Source: Micromonospora sp. NBRC 110009 (GTDB lineage Bacteria > Actinomycetota > Actinomycetes > Mycobacteriales > Micromonosporaceae). From it: a stretch of 64,000 nt of DNA. Where the stretch lies: the NCBI RefSeq assembly GCF_030518795.1, contig NZ_CP130427.1, positions 5,456,001-5,520,000 of the forward strand, read 5' to 3'. Both the position numbers and the translations under genes were made by a program. This document shows positions 50,473 to 60,176 of the stretch, one piece after another. Positions within the stretch are counted from its first letter, which is position 1; every line of letters starts with the position of its first letter. The notes beneath the pieces are model-generated. The model was not told the DNA's origin. It did not search any database and saw only the letters and a list, made by a program, of their open reading frames with translations.

Positions 50473-50931
50473 TCACTGCTTCGGCCCTTCGCGGTCCTGG
50501 CTTTCGAGCTCTGCCAGATGCTTCAGCGCCGGAAGGGCCGCCACCAGCGCCTCGACCTCGTCGCCGGTGAGCTCGCCGATCAACCGCTCGAACGCGTGGA
50601 CGCCCGCCTGGCGCCGCGTCCGGACATAGGAGGCGCCGGCCTCGGTCAGGCACACCAGCGTGACCCGCTTGTCGGACGCGTCGCCCCGCCGCTCGACCAG
50701 GCCGGACTCCTCCATCACCCGGACCAGGGCGGTCATCGCGGGCTGGGTGACGCCCTCGACCGCGGCCAGATCGGTGATGCGCCGCGGGCCGGTCCGGTCC
50801 AGGGTGGCCAGGGTGGCGGCGGACGTCAGGCTCATGTCCCGGGGCAGGCGTCTCGCGGCCCTGGTGGCCAGGCCGTAGAGGGCTGCCCCGATGGCGGCGG
50901 ACGCGCCAGGAGCGGCGTCTTGACGGCTCAT
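50473..50931 (-). CDS. MarR-family transcriptional regulator
   Basis: 152 residues: winged helix RITDLAAVEGVTQPAMTALV, RVMEESGLVERRGDASDKRV (the DxR wing), LTEAGASYVRTRR. First gene of the MarR-MFS-DUF1330 operon and probably its autorepressor. Confidence 0.9.
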   Translation of the reverse strand: MSRQDAAPGASAAIGAALYGLATRAARRLPRDMSLTSAATLATLDRTGPRRITDLAAVEGVTQPAMTALVRVMEESGLVERRGDASDKRVTLVCLTEAGASYVRTRRQAGVHAFERLIGELTGDEVEALVAALPALKHLAELESQDREGPKQ

Positions 50932-50934
50932 GCT

Positions 50935-50975
50935 CGAAGCATAGCATTTTTATATTCATAGTTTATGGAAATGGT
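50935..50975 (-). promoter_or_regulatory. AT-rich marR promoter/operator
   Basis: A sharply AT-rich island just upstream of marR. It contains CATA-GTT-TATG (50957-50967), a short perfect palindrome next to TATATT, fitting a promoter overlapped by a MarR site. Confidence 0.5.
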
Positions 50976-51510
50976 CGTCTGGCGCGGGCGGCCTCGACCG
51001 CTGCCTTGTAGCCGGTGACGACGACTTGGTCGTTGCAGTCCTTGTCGAGGCCAAGGAAGCCCAGGTCGGCCAGGGCGCCGAGGCCGGCGGCTTTCAAGTG
51101 CTCGACGATGTGGTCGTGGCGGGCGGCGGTGATGTCGTGGGTGCGCCCGGGCCTCGCGGCGGAGATCCAGATCAGGCGTCCGCGTTCGTCGGTGAGCGCG
51201 AGGAAGTGCAGGCCGTGGCGCTTGTGCTTCCCGAATAGTTCTTGCGGTTGTCCTTGCCGGTGCGGCGGCGGGTGGGGATGAGGGTGCCGTCGATCAGCAC
51301 GGCCTCCCCGCCGCGTCTGGCGACCTTGGCCAGGGCGCCGTCCAGGCGCGGTGCCCCGGCCGCCAGCAGGGCGACGACCTCGTCGGTCCAGCGGCGGATC
51401 GTCGTGGCCGCGATGCCGTTACCGCCGGCCAGGTCGGCGGCGCGCTGGTCGTGGCGCAGCACGGCCAGGACGATCACGACGATCCGGCCCGCCGGCACAC
51501 TCCCAGACAA
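50976..51510 (-). pseudogene. IS5-family transposase relic with frameshift
   Basis: Minus-strand frames read GGNGIAATTIRRWTDEVVAL, GEAVLIDGTLIPTRRRTGKD, NRKNYSG, then a frame change near 51232, then KHKRHGLHFLALTDERGRLI, WISAARPGRTHDITAARHDH, LADLGFLGLDKDCND. The first catalytic Asp region is present, the ends are missing. Inactive. Confidence 0.75.
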
Positions 51511-51522
51511 CGAGGCTCGAGA

Positions 51523-51745
51523 TCAGTGCAGAGAAGTGCCGCAGTTGGTGTGGGGGTCGCTGAGCACGTCGGTGGCGCCGGTTAGGGCGATGATCCGCCC
51601 ACCAGTGGCGGTGATGGTGCCCGCTGCGGCGAGCTGCGCGTTCACCTCGTCGGGCGATGGGCGCAGGCGTCGGGGAGCTGGTTCGGGTTGAGGGTGGAGC
51701 GGTGGTCGTGCAGGAGCCCGGATACGGCGTCGAGGAAGGGCGGTA
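51523..51745 (-). pseudogene. Small frameshifted gene
   Basis: Frame one: PPFLDAVSGLLHDHRSTLNP, NQLPDAC; after a shift near 51655 frame two: SPDEVNAQLAAAGTITATGG, RIIALTGATDVLSDPHTNCG to a TGA at 51523. Together they look like one 70-residue actinomycete gene. It follows the DUF4192 gene closely. Confidence 0.45.
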
Positions 51746-51765
51746 TCGGTCGTTTCTCCTGCGGC

Positions 51766-52755
51766 TCAGAACGGAGGCTGCCCGTTGTGTGGCCCGCCAT
51801 CCAGCACGGACGGGGGGAGCCCGGCGCGTAGCGCTTGGTCGATCACGTGCGCGAGGCTGTAGTCGGGGTCGGCGGCGAGAGCACGGTCCACGGCGACGGA
51901 CGCCAGGGCCCCATCGCCGCATCGCCAAGCGGTGAAGGCGAGCAGGCTGGCCGGCGCCGCCGCGAGGGGCGGGTGAGCCCGGCGGGTGATGTCGGTCCAC
52001 ATGGGCACCTGCCAGTCGTCGCTGACCTGCCAAGCGGCGTCGCGGATCACCGGGTCGGTTAGCAGGACGGTCAGCCAGGCCAGCTCGTCGTCGTGGAGGA
52101 CCTGCTCGTCGCGGTAGCGGGCGAACGCGGCGGTCACCGCGTCGACGCCGGCGCGGACCAGGCCGTCGTGTCCGGCTGCGGCGAGCAGCGCGCGGCGGCG
52201 GGCGCGGGCCTGGACGGTGGCGCGGGTGACGGCGACGCGGGCGGCCCCGCTGGCGGGGGCGATGCTGGCGACGAGCGCCGCCCGATCGGGCAGGGCCCGG
52301 CAGCCGGCGACGATGGCGTGCATCGTGACATCGCTGCGGTGGGGGTCGAAGGGCGTCCCGTCGGTGGGGCAGCAGGCGGGGTCCTGGCAGAGATAGGAGA
52401 AGTAGCGGCCGTCGGTGACCCGCAGGGCGTCGAGGATGTCGAGGCCCGCGGCGGTGAGGCGTGGGGCCATGGCGTCCATGACCGGGGTGACGGCGGTGGC
52501 GGGCCCGTAGCCGATCACGATGACGCGGGTGGCGGCGGCGTGGCGCAGTAGGCGGATCTGCGACCGTGCCATGCCCGCGATCCAGGCGGCGACGTGGGAG
52601 GGTTCGGGAAGGTCGGCGCGGCCTGCGACGACGACCCGGGTGCCGGCGACGCCGACGGTGACGAAACTGTCGGTCGGGTGGAAGCCCAGCAGGTACGGCA
52701 CGGCGGTGAGCAGGTCGGCGGGTGAGCCGACCGGCAGCCGGTTGAAGTCGGACAT
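51766..52755 (-). CDS. DUF4192 family protein
   Basis: 329 residues: LPVGSPADLLTAVPYLLGFH, PTDSFVTVGVAGTRVVVAGR, VTDGRYFSYLCQDPACCP and the C-terminal LLAFTAWRCGDGALASVAVD. This is the standard DUF4192 layout (LLG..P..S.V.V), common in actinomycete plasmids and integrated elements. Function unknown. Confidence 0.9.
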   Translation of the reverse strand: MSDFNRLPVGSPADLLTAVPYLLGFHPTDSFVTVGVAGTRVVVAGRADLPEPSHVAAWIAGMARSQIRLLRHAAATRVIVIGYGPATAVTPVMDAMAPRLTAAGLDILDALRVTDGRYFSYLCQDPACCPTDGTPFDPHRSDVTMHAIVAGCRALPDRAALVASIAPASGAARVAVTRATVQARARRRALLAAAGHDGLVRAGVDAVTAAFARYRDEQVLHDDELAWLTVLLTDPVIRDAAWQVSDDWQVPMWTDITRRAHPPLAAAPASLLAFTAWRCGDGALASVAVDRALAADPDYSLAHVIDQALRAGLPPSVLDGGPHNGQPPF

Positions 52756-52967
52756 GAGTGTCTCCTGTCATTGGTGAGATGAAGTCGGGCAGGGTCGATC
52801 GGCCGTGCCGGGGGTGCGCGAATGTCGCGCCGGTATCCGGAAACGGCGATGAAGGTGCGGGGCTGGCATCTGCGGGCCTGCTGGCCAGCCGGTGAGGCGT
52901 GGCGGCGCCCGCGGCCCTGTGAGCGGTGCGGTTCGGCCTGGACTGTGTGTCCGGCTGCCGTGAGGTG
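52756..52967. other. Intergenic, no supported gene
   Basis: Between the VWA gene stop and the DUF4192 start. I see no convincing frame or strong hairpin here. Confidence 0.4.
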
Positions 52968-54564
52968 TCAGGCGCGCTCGAGGGCGGCGACCGCGGCGTC
53001 GGCGATGTGCCCGATGGCCTGCACGGGGTCGGCCACGGTGAGGGTGGTGGTGTCGGTGAAGGTGTGCCCGGGCAGGTCGGCGGGGCGCAGCCACAGCACG
53101 GCGCAGCCGGCCCGGTGCAGGGTGGTGATCAGCCGTTGGGCGGGTGCGATGTCGGGCAGGTCGCCGTCGGAGACGACGGTGAGCATCCGCAGCCGGCCGG
53201 GCTGGCGCAGCTGCAGTAGCTCGTCGGCGAGTTTCACCGCGTCGGTGAACGCCGTACTGCCGCCGTCCGCCCGCAGCTCGAGGACCTGCTGGGGATGCTG
53301 GCGGGGTGGGACGAGCAGGGTGGCGTCGCTGCCGAAGGCGATGGTGGCGGTGACCGCCTGATTGGCGCGGGCGGCGTGGGCGAGCATCCACCCGGCCGAC
53401 GACATCGGCGCCGCCCAAGGGTGCATGGAGAAAGAGGCGTCGACGGATGACCCCGAGGTGCAGCGTCGGCTTCGGCGGCGGCACCTGAGCGCGGCGCTGC
53501 CACGGGGTAGCCGTCGGCACGGTACCGGCGGCGATCTGCGCCTTCGCGGTGATGGCGTGGCGGGTGCGCAGCCGCCCCGGCGGACTGACGCTGGGGCGGC
53601 TGTCGGGCTCGGGCTGGTGGGTGCGGGCCCGCCGTAGTCGGGCGGCAAGGGTGCGGGCGGCGGCGCGTTCGCCGTCGGTGGGGTCCCGCAGCGACCAGGT
53701 GGTGGGCGCGGAGAACCGGGCGGTGATCTGCTGCGCCCGATACTGCGCGCCGGTGAGGCCCGCGGTGTGGGCGAGGTAGTCCGCCAGTGCCTGGGCGAGC
53801 ACACCGGCGAACACGCCCGCATCGACGGTGGGGGTGTCGGGTTGGCGGTGCGGGTCGATGCCGAGGATCCGGCACCACCGCCACCCCAGGTCGATCATCG
53901 CCTCGGCGTCGGTGTCGTCCGTGGTGTGGGCTTGCCGCCACACGTCGCGCAGCTGCAGCACCCGTTTACGGCCGAGGATGGCGGTGACGGCGGCGCGGAC
54001 CCCTTTGATGTCTTTGGCGGTGATGATGCGGGCGTTGACCCGGGCCAGCAGCAGCCCGGCGAGTTGGCCTGCGTGCCACGGGTCGTCGACGGGGGCGTCG
54101 GCGGGGCTGACCAGCGCGGTGACGGTGTGGCGCAGCCAACGCCGGTCGGTCCGGCGGCGGGCGCGGTGCCGGTTTTCGATGCGGGACTCCTCGAGCAGTT
54201 CGGCGACGGCGGCAACGACGGGCGGAGTGCCGGGCGGGGTGCACCATTGGCTGTGGACGGCGTGGGCGGCTTCGTGAACGAGCAGCCCGTAGGCGGTCGG
54301 TACGAGGCGTTTGTGGCCGGCGCGGCGTGGGTTCGCGACGTCGGGTGCGCCGATGTGGGCGGCGTCGACCTCGATGCGGCCGGCCGCGGGATAGAAGCAG
54401 GCGGGCGCGCCGCCGCCGGCGCCTGGGGCGACGGTGACGGTCAGGTCGGTGCGGCCGGTCAGGACCGGGACGTGCCGGGTCCAGGCGTCGCTCCACTCCT
54501 GCCAAGCCGGGTCGCCGCCAGCGGGCGGGGTCGCGCCGGGCTGCAGGTGATGTGGTTGAGGCAT
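52968..54564 (-). pseudogene. HExxH/VWA-domain protein (MoxR partner), one-base frameshift
   Basis: ATG 54564 follows GGAAGGAGT. Frame one holds an N-terminal peptidase-like domain with VHEAAH (YGLLVHEAAHAVHSQW) and runs to KPTLHLGVI; then one extra C near 53446 shifts the frame, and frame two continues VDASFSMHPWAAPMSSAGWM, with the MIDAS motif DASFS, ending at 52968. The joined protein (about 530 residues) fits the VWA partners of MoxR AAA+ proteins. Either a recent frameshift, a sequencing error, or frameshifting; the +1 base is in the sequence as given. Confidence 0.8.
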
Positions 54565-54582
54565 CAGTACTCCTTCCAGGGG

Positions 54583-55707
54583 TTAGCGCTGCTTGCCGAG
54601 GGTCAGCGGGGTGATCTCGGTGCCGAAGTGCTGCCGCAGTGCGGCGAGGACCTGCTCCCGGTCCTCCTCAGGTGCGCGGCCGGCGAGATTGGCGGCTGCG
54701 GCGGGCAGGCCGAGGGTTTTGCGGACGCGGGCGAAGCCGAGCAGCTCGCGTAGCTGCGGCGCCCAGCTGACCCGCCCGGCGGCCAGGTCACCGTTGAGGG
54801 CGACGGCGGCGGCCACCGCAGGGGAGGGGACGCCGAGATGGCGGGCGAGGTCCCAGTCGGTGGTGACCTCGATGTGCACGTCGAACCGGGAGGCGAGGGC
54901 TTCGGTGAGGATCGCGCCGTGCACGCCCGGGTTGTGGCCGGCGATGACGTAAAAGCCGTCGGCGGCGTCGACGCGTTCGTTGCGGTAACCGGGGATGGTG
55001 ATAACCCGCCGACCGTCCACGGCCGGGTAGAGCACCGCGAGGACCTTCGGCGGAATGAGGGTCGCGTCGTCGACCAGCAACGCCCGCCCCTCGCGCATAG
55101 CCGTCACGAGGGGCCCGTAGACGAACTCGAACCCGCCATCCGGGAGGGGGATGAAGTTGCCGAGGAAGTCCTCCACCACCGTGTCGCCGGTGCCGGCGAC
55201 GGTGAGCAGGTCCGGGAAGGCGGCCTCGACGAGGGCGGTCTTGCCGGTGCCGGGCGGGCCGTAGAGCAGCACCGGTATACGCTTTTCGCGTAGCCGGCGC
55301 AGAACGTCCACATCGGTCGCCCCCGCGAGCTTTCGCGGGAAATACAGGTCCCCGTTAGGGCGGGTGACCGGCTGCCGCCGACCCGCCCCGCGACGTCCTT
55401 GGCGGGGTGTACGCGGGGCGGGCGGTGGCAAAGTCCCGGCGGCGTCGACACCTGCCTGCGTGATCTGGAACCGGTGCGGGCCCGTGGTGTGGGTGGCGTA
55501 TCCGGCCGCGGCCATCTTCTTCAACGCCTCAAACACCGCCCCGGTGGACGGGGCGCCGATCGCCGCGGTGAGTTCCCCGACCTTGAACACCTGATCGGGG
55601 TGCGCGGCGAGGTGAGCGGCGACCTGCCGGTAGAGGTAGCCGGGCCGGCGTCCGTCGGCTGGCGGCGGGGTGGTGTCGCTCGGGTCGGGTGGGGTTGCAG
55701 GGTCCAT
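54583..55707 (-). CDS. MoxR/CbbQ-type AAA+ ATPase with N-terminal winged helix
   Basis: ATG 55707 follows AGGAGG; 374 residues. Residues about 28-95 are a winged helix (GYLYRQVAAHLAAHPDQVFK). The AAA+ core has Walker A GPPGTGKTA, Walker B ALLVDDATLIPP, sensor-like FYVIAGHNPG and arginine region LASRFDVHIEV. MoxR ATPases work with VWA proteins in metal insertion or conflict; the partner is the frameshifted gene 18 bp downstream. Confidence 0.9.
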   Translation of the reverse strand: MDPATPPDPSDTTPPPADGRRPGYLYRQVAAHLAAHPDQVFKVGELTAAIGAPSTGAVFEALKKMAAAGYATHTTGPHRFQITQAGVDAAGTLPPPAPRTPRQGRRGAGRRQPVTRPNGDLYFPRKLAGATDVDVLRRLREKRIPVLLYGPPGTGKTALVEAAFPDLLTVAGTGDTVVEDFLGNFIPLPDGGFEFVYGPLVTAMREGRALLVDDATLIPPKVLAVLYPAVDGRRVITIPGYRNERVDAADGFYVIAGHNPGVHGAILTEALASRFDVHIEVTTDWDLARHLGVPSPAVAAAVALNGDLAAGRVSWAPQLRELLGFARVRKTLGLPAAAANLAGRAPEEDREQVLAALRQHFGTEITPLTLGKQR

Positions 55708-55728
55708 GCGGGTCCTCCTGTCAAGGGG

Positions 55729-55756
55729 CCCGCGCACCCATCTCCGGGTGCGCGGG
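55729..55756 (-). terminator. Stem-loop upstream of the MoxR gene
   Basis: CCCGCGCACCC, loop ATCTCC, GGGTGCGCGGG: 11-bp perfect stem, 22 nt before the start codon. Confidence 0.6.
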
Positions 55757-55960
55757 CAGGTGGTGCGGTGTCCGCGCGGCGGAGACGAGCGGGTACTGGG
55801 ACGGCCCCCGCGGGCAGGGGCCGGGCAGCAACTCCGTGAGGTGCTCAAAGGGCAGCTCCGGAAGGGCTGCCGGGGTGGTGGTGTCGCCGCCACCGGCGGT
55901 GGGCGACGACAAGGAACGCACCCAAACCCGGATCGATCAAGTCGATCCGGCGACGAGGGC

Positions 55961-56263
55961 CTACCTGCGGCGGAGGGTGACCTCGTCGCGGGGGCGGCGG
56001 GCGATGGTCACGGTCAAGCCGAAGACGCTGCCGTCGGACAGCTCCAGCCACACGCCACGGTCGAGGGTCATGACACCGGCGTCGCGGTAGACGCGGGCGG
56101 AGGTGATGGTCACCGGGGTGCCGTCATCGTGAGTGAGCTGAGGCAGGTCGGCCTCGTCGCAGAGCTGATCCAGGTCCTCGCCGGTGAGCAGGCGTGCCAC
56201 GAGTGCCTGAAGGATCTCCTCGTGGGCGTAGTCGCCGAACTCGTCGTCGTCGTTGTCGAGCAT
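55961..56263 (-). CDS. Small hypothetical protein
   Basis: 100 residues: MLDNDDDEFGDYAHEEILQA, GVWLELSDGSVFGLTVTIAR. Acidic N-terminus, beta-rich C-terminus. Found in the same module type as DUF4314; function unknown. Confidence 0.65.
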   Translation of the reverse strand: MLDNDDDEFGDYAHEEILQALVARLLTGEDLDQLCDEADLPQLTHDDGTPVTITSARVYRDAGVMTLDRGVWLELSDGSVFGLTVTIARRPRDEVTLRRR

Positions 56264-56304
56264 GCCGTGGTCCTTTCGGATGTCGGGGTGGGTGCCGGAC
56301 CGCG

Positions 56305-57399
56305 CTAGGCCTCGGGTGCGGGCGGGTGGGGAATGTGGCCGGCGATGCGGTCACAGTCGTAGGGGTGCACCGCGATCCAGGTCCAGGCGCGGCCCATCAC
56401 GGTGTACCGGCCGTCCGCGTCGGGCGTGATGCTGTCGACGGCCTCCGGGTCGTCGTGCACCCGGGTCTCGTCGGCCACGATGACGTCGCCGTCGAAGCGC
56501 AGGCGGGCCATGGACTCGTCGACCATCTGCTCCTGGCGCTCACCGGTGATCCCGTCGGCGGCGAGGTGCTGCCGGTAGCGGTCGCGGGCATCGTGCTGGT
56601 CGGCGATGATCGCCTCGGCCACCTCCCGGGTGCAGGTGAACACCGCCCACCCGTTCCACGTGTCGACCAGGGTGCCGACGAACCCGACCGGGATGCGCAG
56701 CTGCCCGTGCTCGTTGGGTGTCCACGCCCAGTCGCCGGCGAACACGCCCGGCCCGCCCAGCCGCACCCGGTCCGGGTACACGTGGCGCAGGTCCCGGTCG
56801 TCGCCGTCGGCGTGCAGGACCACGCGGCACTGCCGGGCCGCCTCGGCTTCGGCGGCGCCGTCGTACCCGTCGCCCCACGCCCACCGCGCCTGGTCACACC
56901 GCTGCGCGGTGAGCCGCTCCCATGCCGGCGCGCCAGGCGGGGCATGCTCGGCGTAGCGGTCGGCGTCGTCGGCCAGGCTGTACCGGTCGGCGGCCGGTAA
57001 CCCGTCAATTTCCCGACCCGCTTCGATGGCTGCGAGGATCTCCCGGGCGGCCCCCGCCACGTCGCCGGTGGCGCGCCCGCCGATGGTGTCCTGCGCCCAC
57101 CATGCGGCGGCGTCCCGCCCGGCGGCCGCCCCGGCCGTGCGCAGCGCCTCGAGCACCCGCTCCCAGCCGGCGTCGGGAAGGCGACGCACCCGGTCACCCG
57201 CGCCGAGCAGCATCGCCAGCCGGGAGCCGCTGTCCCACCGCACGTCCAGCACCTGATGGCACGGGTCGTAGCGGCGCACCGTGCCCTCGTCGCCCGGCCG
57301 CAGCCGGGTGTGCGGGTCGCCGGTGTGCTCGAGCGCGACCCGGTCGCCCGGCTGGTAGCTCACAGCGTCCTCGCCGTCGTTGTTGTTGATGGCGCTCAC
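56305..57399 (-). CDS. DUF4314 domain protein
   Basis: GTG 57399 follows GGAGAGGAC; 364 residues. The first 70 match DUF4314, an SH3-like barrel: YQPGDRVALEHTGDPHTRLR, PGDEGTVRRYDPCHQVLDVR. The rest is a soluble unknown region with internal WAWTPNEHGQLRIPVGFV. A plasmid/ICE-associated family; function unknown. Confidence 0.8.
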   Translation of the reverse strand: MSAINNNDGEDAVSYQPGDRVALEHTGDPHTRLRPGDEGTVRRYDPCHQVLDVRWDSGSRLAMLLGAGDRVRRLPDAGWERVLEALRTAGAAAGRDAAAWWAQDTIGGRATGDVAGAAREILAAIEAGREIDGLPAADRYSLADDADRYAEHAPPGAPAWERLTAQRCDQARWAWGDGYDGAAEAEAARQCRVVLHADGDDRDLRHVYPDRVRLGGPGVFAGDWAWTPNEHGQLRIPVGFVGTLVDTWNGWAVFTCTREVAEAIIADQHDARDRYRQHLAADGITGERQEQMVDESMARLRFDGDVIVADETRVHDDPEAVDSITPDADGRYTVMGRAWTWIAVHPYDCDRIAGHIPHPPAPEA

Positions 57400-57498
57400 G
57401 GTGATGTCCTCTCCGTGTCGTGAAGGTCAGAAGTGGTGGCGGTCCGGAACACCCGGCTGCGCCAGTGAGGGATCCGCGGTGTCGCGGACGGTCTGCGG

Positions 57499-58590
57499 TC
57501 AGATCACGACGCGGCGCACGGCGGCGAGCTGCGCGGCCCATCCGGACAGGCGGGTGAGGTTGACGACGTCGCCGCTGTGCGGGGCCTGCACGATCAGTCC
57601 TTGACCGAGGTACATGCCGACGTGGCCGGGGCGGGCTGCACTGCCGCGGCTCCCGGGAATGAACAGCAGGTCCCCGGGCCGCAGGTCCCGGTAATCGGTG
57701 ACAGGCTGGCCCGCGTCGACCTGCTCGCTCGTGGTCCGCGGCAGGCCAACACCGGCCACCCGATACGCCTGCTGCACCAGCGACGAGCAGTCGCACTGGC
57801 GGGCGGGCACACCAGAGTGGGGTGCGGTGCAGTCCCCGCCGAAGGTGTAGGGGGTGCCGAGCTGGGCCAGGGCCCAGCCGACCGCCGTCACCACCTGTCC
57901 CGGGGTGCCCGGCGGCAGCGCGAAACCGGCCGGTAGCGGCACCTGCTCGCTGCCGGGTTGGCCGTCGCCGCCGTCGAACAGGCACAACGGGTTGCTCATG
58001 GCCTGTTCCAGATCGGCGGCGACAGGCCCGGCGGGAGTGCCGCCGGTCAGGACGCGGACAAGCGCGATCGCGTCGTCCTCCCAGCGGGCGTAGGCGCCGG
58101 GGTAGGCGGATCGCTGCACCGCCTGGGCGGCATCGGTCAGGGCCATGGCCTGCCAGCCGTCCACGGCCAGCAGCGCCTGATAGAACCTCCCGGCCGCGTA
58201 GCGCGGATCCCGCAGTTGGGCAGGGGTGCCCCAGCCTTGCGACGGGCGCTGCTGGAACAACCCGACCGAGTCGCGGTCCCCGCCGGGCAGGTTGCGCAGG
58301 GTCGACTCCTGCATGGCGGTGGCCAGGGCGACGACCCAGCCGCGAGGCGGAACCTTCAGGTCCGCGCCGACGGCGACGATCACGGCGGCGTTGGCCACCT
58401 GGTCGCTGTTCCACCCAGCGGCACCGGCCGCGGGCGGAGACACGGCGATGGTGGACCCGGCGCCGACGGCGCCGTAGCAGGCAGCCGCGGCGGTGCCGCC
58501 GCCGGTGAACAACGCGCCGACCCCGCCCGCGCACAGGACCACCACCGCGACAACCGCGGCCGCGAGGGTGGCGAGGGCGCGGGCGCTCAC
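57499..58590 (-). CDS. Secreted wall hydrolase: transglycosylase-like domain plus NlpC/P60
   Basis: GTG 58590 overlaps the previous stop (GTGA); 363 residues. Residues about 5-27 are a membrane anchor or signal. A transglycosylase-like part has the catalytic-Glu context MQESTLRNLPGGDRDSVGLF. The NlpC/P60 part has Cys in QCDCSSLVQQAYRVAG, His in RPGHVGMYLG and a third residue near IVQAPHSG. This pairing is typical of wall-opening hydrolases of Gram-positive conjugative elements (TcpG/CwlT-like), suggesting a transfer origin for the module. Confidence 0.85.
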   Translation of the reverse strand: MSARALATLAAAVVAVVVLCAGGVGALFTGGGTAAAACYGAVGAGSTIAVSPPAAGAAGWNSDQVANAAVIVAVGADLKVPPRGWVVALATAMQESTLRNLPGGDRDSVGLFQQRPSQGWGTPAQLRDPRYAAGRFYQALLAVDGWQAMALTDAAQAVQRSAYPGAYARWEDDAIALVRVLTGGTPAGPVAADLEQAMSNPLCLFDGGDGQPGSEQVPLPAGFALPPGTPGQVVTAVGWALAQLGTPYTFGGDCTAPHSGVPARQCDCSSLVQQAYRVAGVGLPRTTSEQVDAGQPVTDYRDLRPGDLLFIPGSRGSAARPGHVGMYLGQGLIVQAPHSGDVVNLTRLSGWAAQLAAVRRVVI

Positions 58591-59105
58591 CGCGGCACTC
58601 CCGCCGCCGCTGCCGTGCGGCGAAGCTCTCCCATGCAGCGGTTCGCGGCGGCGGGCCGGGGCAGGCACCCCGACAGGGGGTACCGGGCGATGAGGCTGCC
58701 GTCGTCGGTGTGCACGGCGACAGTGGCGGTGTCCGGGTCGAGCAGGTAGATCCATTCGACGTCGAGGTGCCGCGAGTGACTCAACGGGAACACGGTGACC
58801 GGTTCCAGCACATCCACCGCCCCATCGGCGCAGGTGGAGGCCAGGGTCATCCCGACGCCCGGCACCGGGAGCTGGCCGGCGACCGCCGAGCGGGTGGCGG
58901 CGGTCATGTCCGGGTCGAGGTACTCCCAGTCGCAGGCGAGGACCGCGGTGACCAACGCGCGAGTGTCGTAGTGGGCATGCCGGGCCCAGGTCGCGGCCAG
59001 GCTGGGCAGGATGGCGCTCGGGTGGCCGTCGCAGAGCACGAAGCGGGCGTGCGCCAGGCGCGGCTGGTCGGGTTCGGTGATGCCGACGTAGCAGTGGCTG
59101 CTCAC
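58587..59105 (-). CDS. Hypothetical protein coupled to the wall hydrolase
   Basis: GTG 59105 (VSSHCYVGITEPDQPRLAHA) follows AAGGAG; 172 residues, overlapping the hydrolase start by GTGA. No signal peptide. Middle PSLAATWARHAHYDTRALVT and C-terminus EWIYLLDPDTATVAVHTDDG. Unrecognised; translational coupling suggests a role with the hydrolase. Confidence 0.7.
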   Translation of the reverse strand: MSSHCYVGITEPDQPRLAHARFVLCDGHPSAILPSLAATWARHAHYDTRALVTAVLACDWEYLDPDMTAATRSAVAGQLPVPGVGMTLASTCADGAVDVLEPVTVFPLSHSRHLDVEWIYLLDPDTATVAVHTDDGSLIARYPLSGCLPRPAAANRCMGELRRTAAAAGVPR

Positions 59106-59143
59106 GGGACAGGACTCCTTCAGCGAGAGGCGAATGAAATAGG

Positions 59144-59175
59144 TGCGCCCGCCCGCCTTGCGGCGGGCGGGCGCA
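59144..59175 (-). terminator. Stem-loop upstream of the 59105 gene
   Basis: TGCGCCCGCCCGCC and GGCGGGCGGGCGCA form a 14-bp perfect stem with a 4-nt loop, 39 nt before the start; CCTATTTCATT follows on the minus strand, so intrinsic termination is plausible. Confidence 0.7.
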
Positions 59176-59300
59176 TTCGGGTGATGGGGGAGGCCCGGTA
59201 GGCCTGCCACGGCTGGCGCGGGAACTGCTCGCGCCTGGCGATGCCGCCGGTATGGCCATGCCGTCCATCTGGGACGGGTGGAGCTGATGCGCCCTACCGG

Positions 59301-59564
59301 TCAGGGCTCGTCGTGGTCAGGGCGGGGCGGCCAGGTGGCGGGCCGGGGGCGCCAGCCGAAGATCGGGTCGGTGGTCTCGACGGATCCGCAGCGGGTGCAC
59401 CGGGTGTAGGTGTCCTCGCCGTAGCCGGCCATGGACGGCACCTCGTCGGAGACGATCTGGTCGACCGCGCCGCAAACGCGGCAGCGGATGGACGCACCAT
59501 CGGGCCCGCACACGGTGAAGATCGGCTCGTCGGGGTCGGTGTCAGGCGGCGGCTGCCCGGTCAT
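59301..59564 (-). CDS. Small protein with Cys-x2-Cys zinc ribbon
   Basis: 87 residues: IRCRVCGAVDQIVSDEV and TRCTRCGSVETTDP give two CxxC pairs, a likely Zn ribbon. Start overlaps the upstream gene's stop (ATGA). Function unknown. Confidence 0.7.
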   Translation of the reverse strand: MTGQPPPDTDPDEPIFTVCGPDGASIRCRVCGAVDQIVSDEVPSMAGYGEDTYTRCTRCGSVETTDPIFGWRPRPATWPPRPDHDEP

Positions 59565-60145
59565 GCCGTGCCTCCCGCCGTGCTCCAGTGGGGGTGGCGG
59601 GCGGTGGCGGCCACCAGCGCGGCCAGTCCGGGCTGGGTGGCGGGGGTGTCGTCCGGGTCGGGGGTGTCGTCGACGACCAGCGCCGGGTGGTCCTCACCCA
59701 GGTGGTGGGTGAGTTGGTAGACGCGGCCGTCGGTGTCGACCGCGTCGATGCGGCGGACCTGCCTCGGCTGGCCGTGGACGGTGAGGATGTCGTCGTAGCA
59801 GGCGGCCCAGGCCAGCAGCCGCACGTCGGGCTGCGTCGCGCGGATCAGCCGCACGATGGTGTCGAGGGTGGCCCGGTAGGGCGCGGCCGCCTCCGGCTCG
59901 TCGAGGCTGGCGGCGAGGCGGTGCAGCAGCGCGGGCAGCCCGGCCGGGTCGGTGGCCAGGTCGTCGCGGCGCAGCGGGAACTCCACGCTGCGCATCTGGC
60001 GTACCGGGGTCGGCCCGTCGGTGATCAGGGGCCGGTCGTGGATGAGCAGCAGCGTCACGGGCCGGCCCCAGTCCAGCGCGTCGGCGTCGGCGTCGACGGC
60101 CAGCAGGCATCCGGCGAGGGTGTGTACAGCGGCGAAGGACAACAC
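59561..60145 (-). CDS. Hypothetical protein
   Basis: GTG 60145 follows AAGGAGA; 194 residues (VLSFAAVHTLAGCLLAVDAD, LLLIHDRPLITDGPTP, RLLAWAACYDDILTVHGQPR). Alpha/beta soluble protein, not recognised; coupled to the zinc-ribbon gene by ATGA overlap. Confidence 0.7.
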   Translation of the reverse strand: MLSFAAVHTLAGCLLAVDADADALDWGRPVTLLLIHDRPLITDGPTPVRQMRSVEFPLRRDDLATDPAGLPALLHRLAASLDEPEAAAPYRATLDTIVRLIRATQPDVRLLAWAACYDDILTVHGQPRQVRRIDAVDTDGRVYQLTHHLGEDHPALVVDDTPDPDDTPATQPGLAALVAATARHPHWSTAGGTA

Positions 60146-60176
60146 AGGGGTCTCCTTGTCATCGAGCAGGAAAGGG

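Noticed and set aside
49029..50570. A 513-codon plus-strand frame opposite the MFS gene
   Set aside because: Asp/Arg/Gln-rich antisense shadow typical of high-GC DNA.
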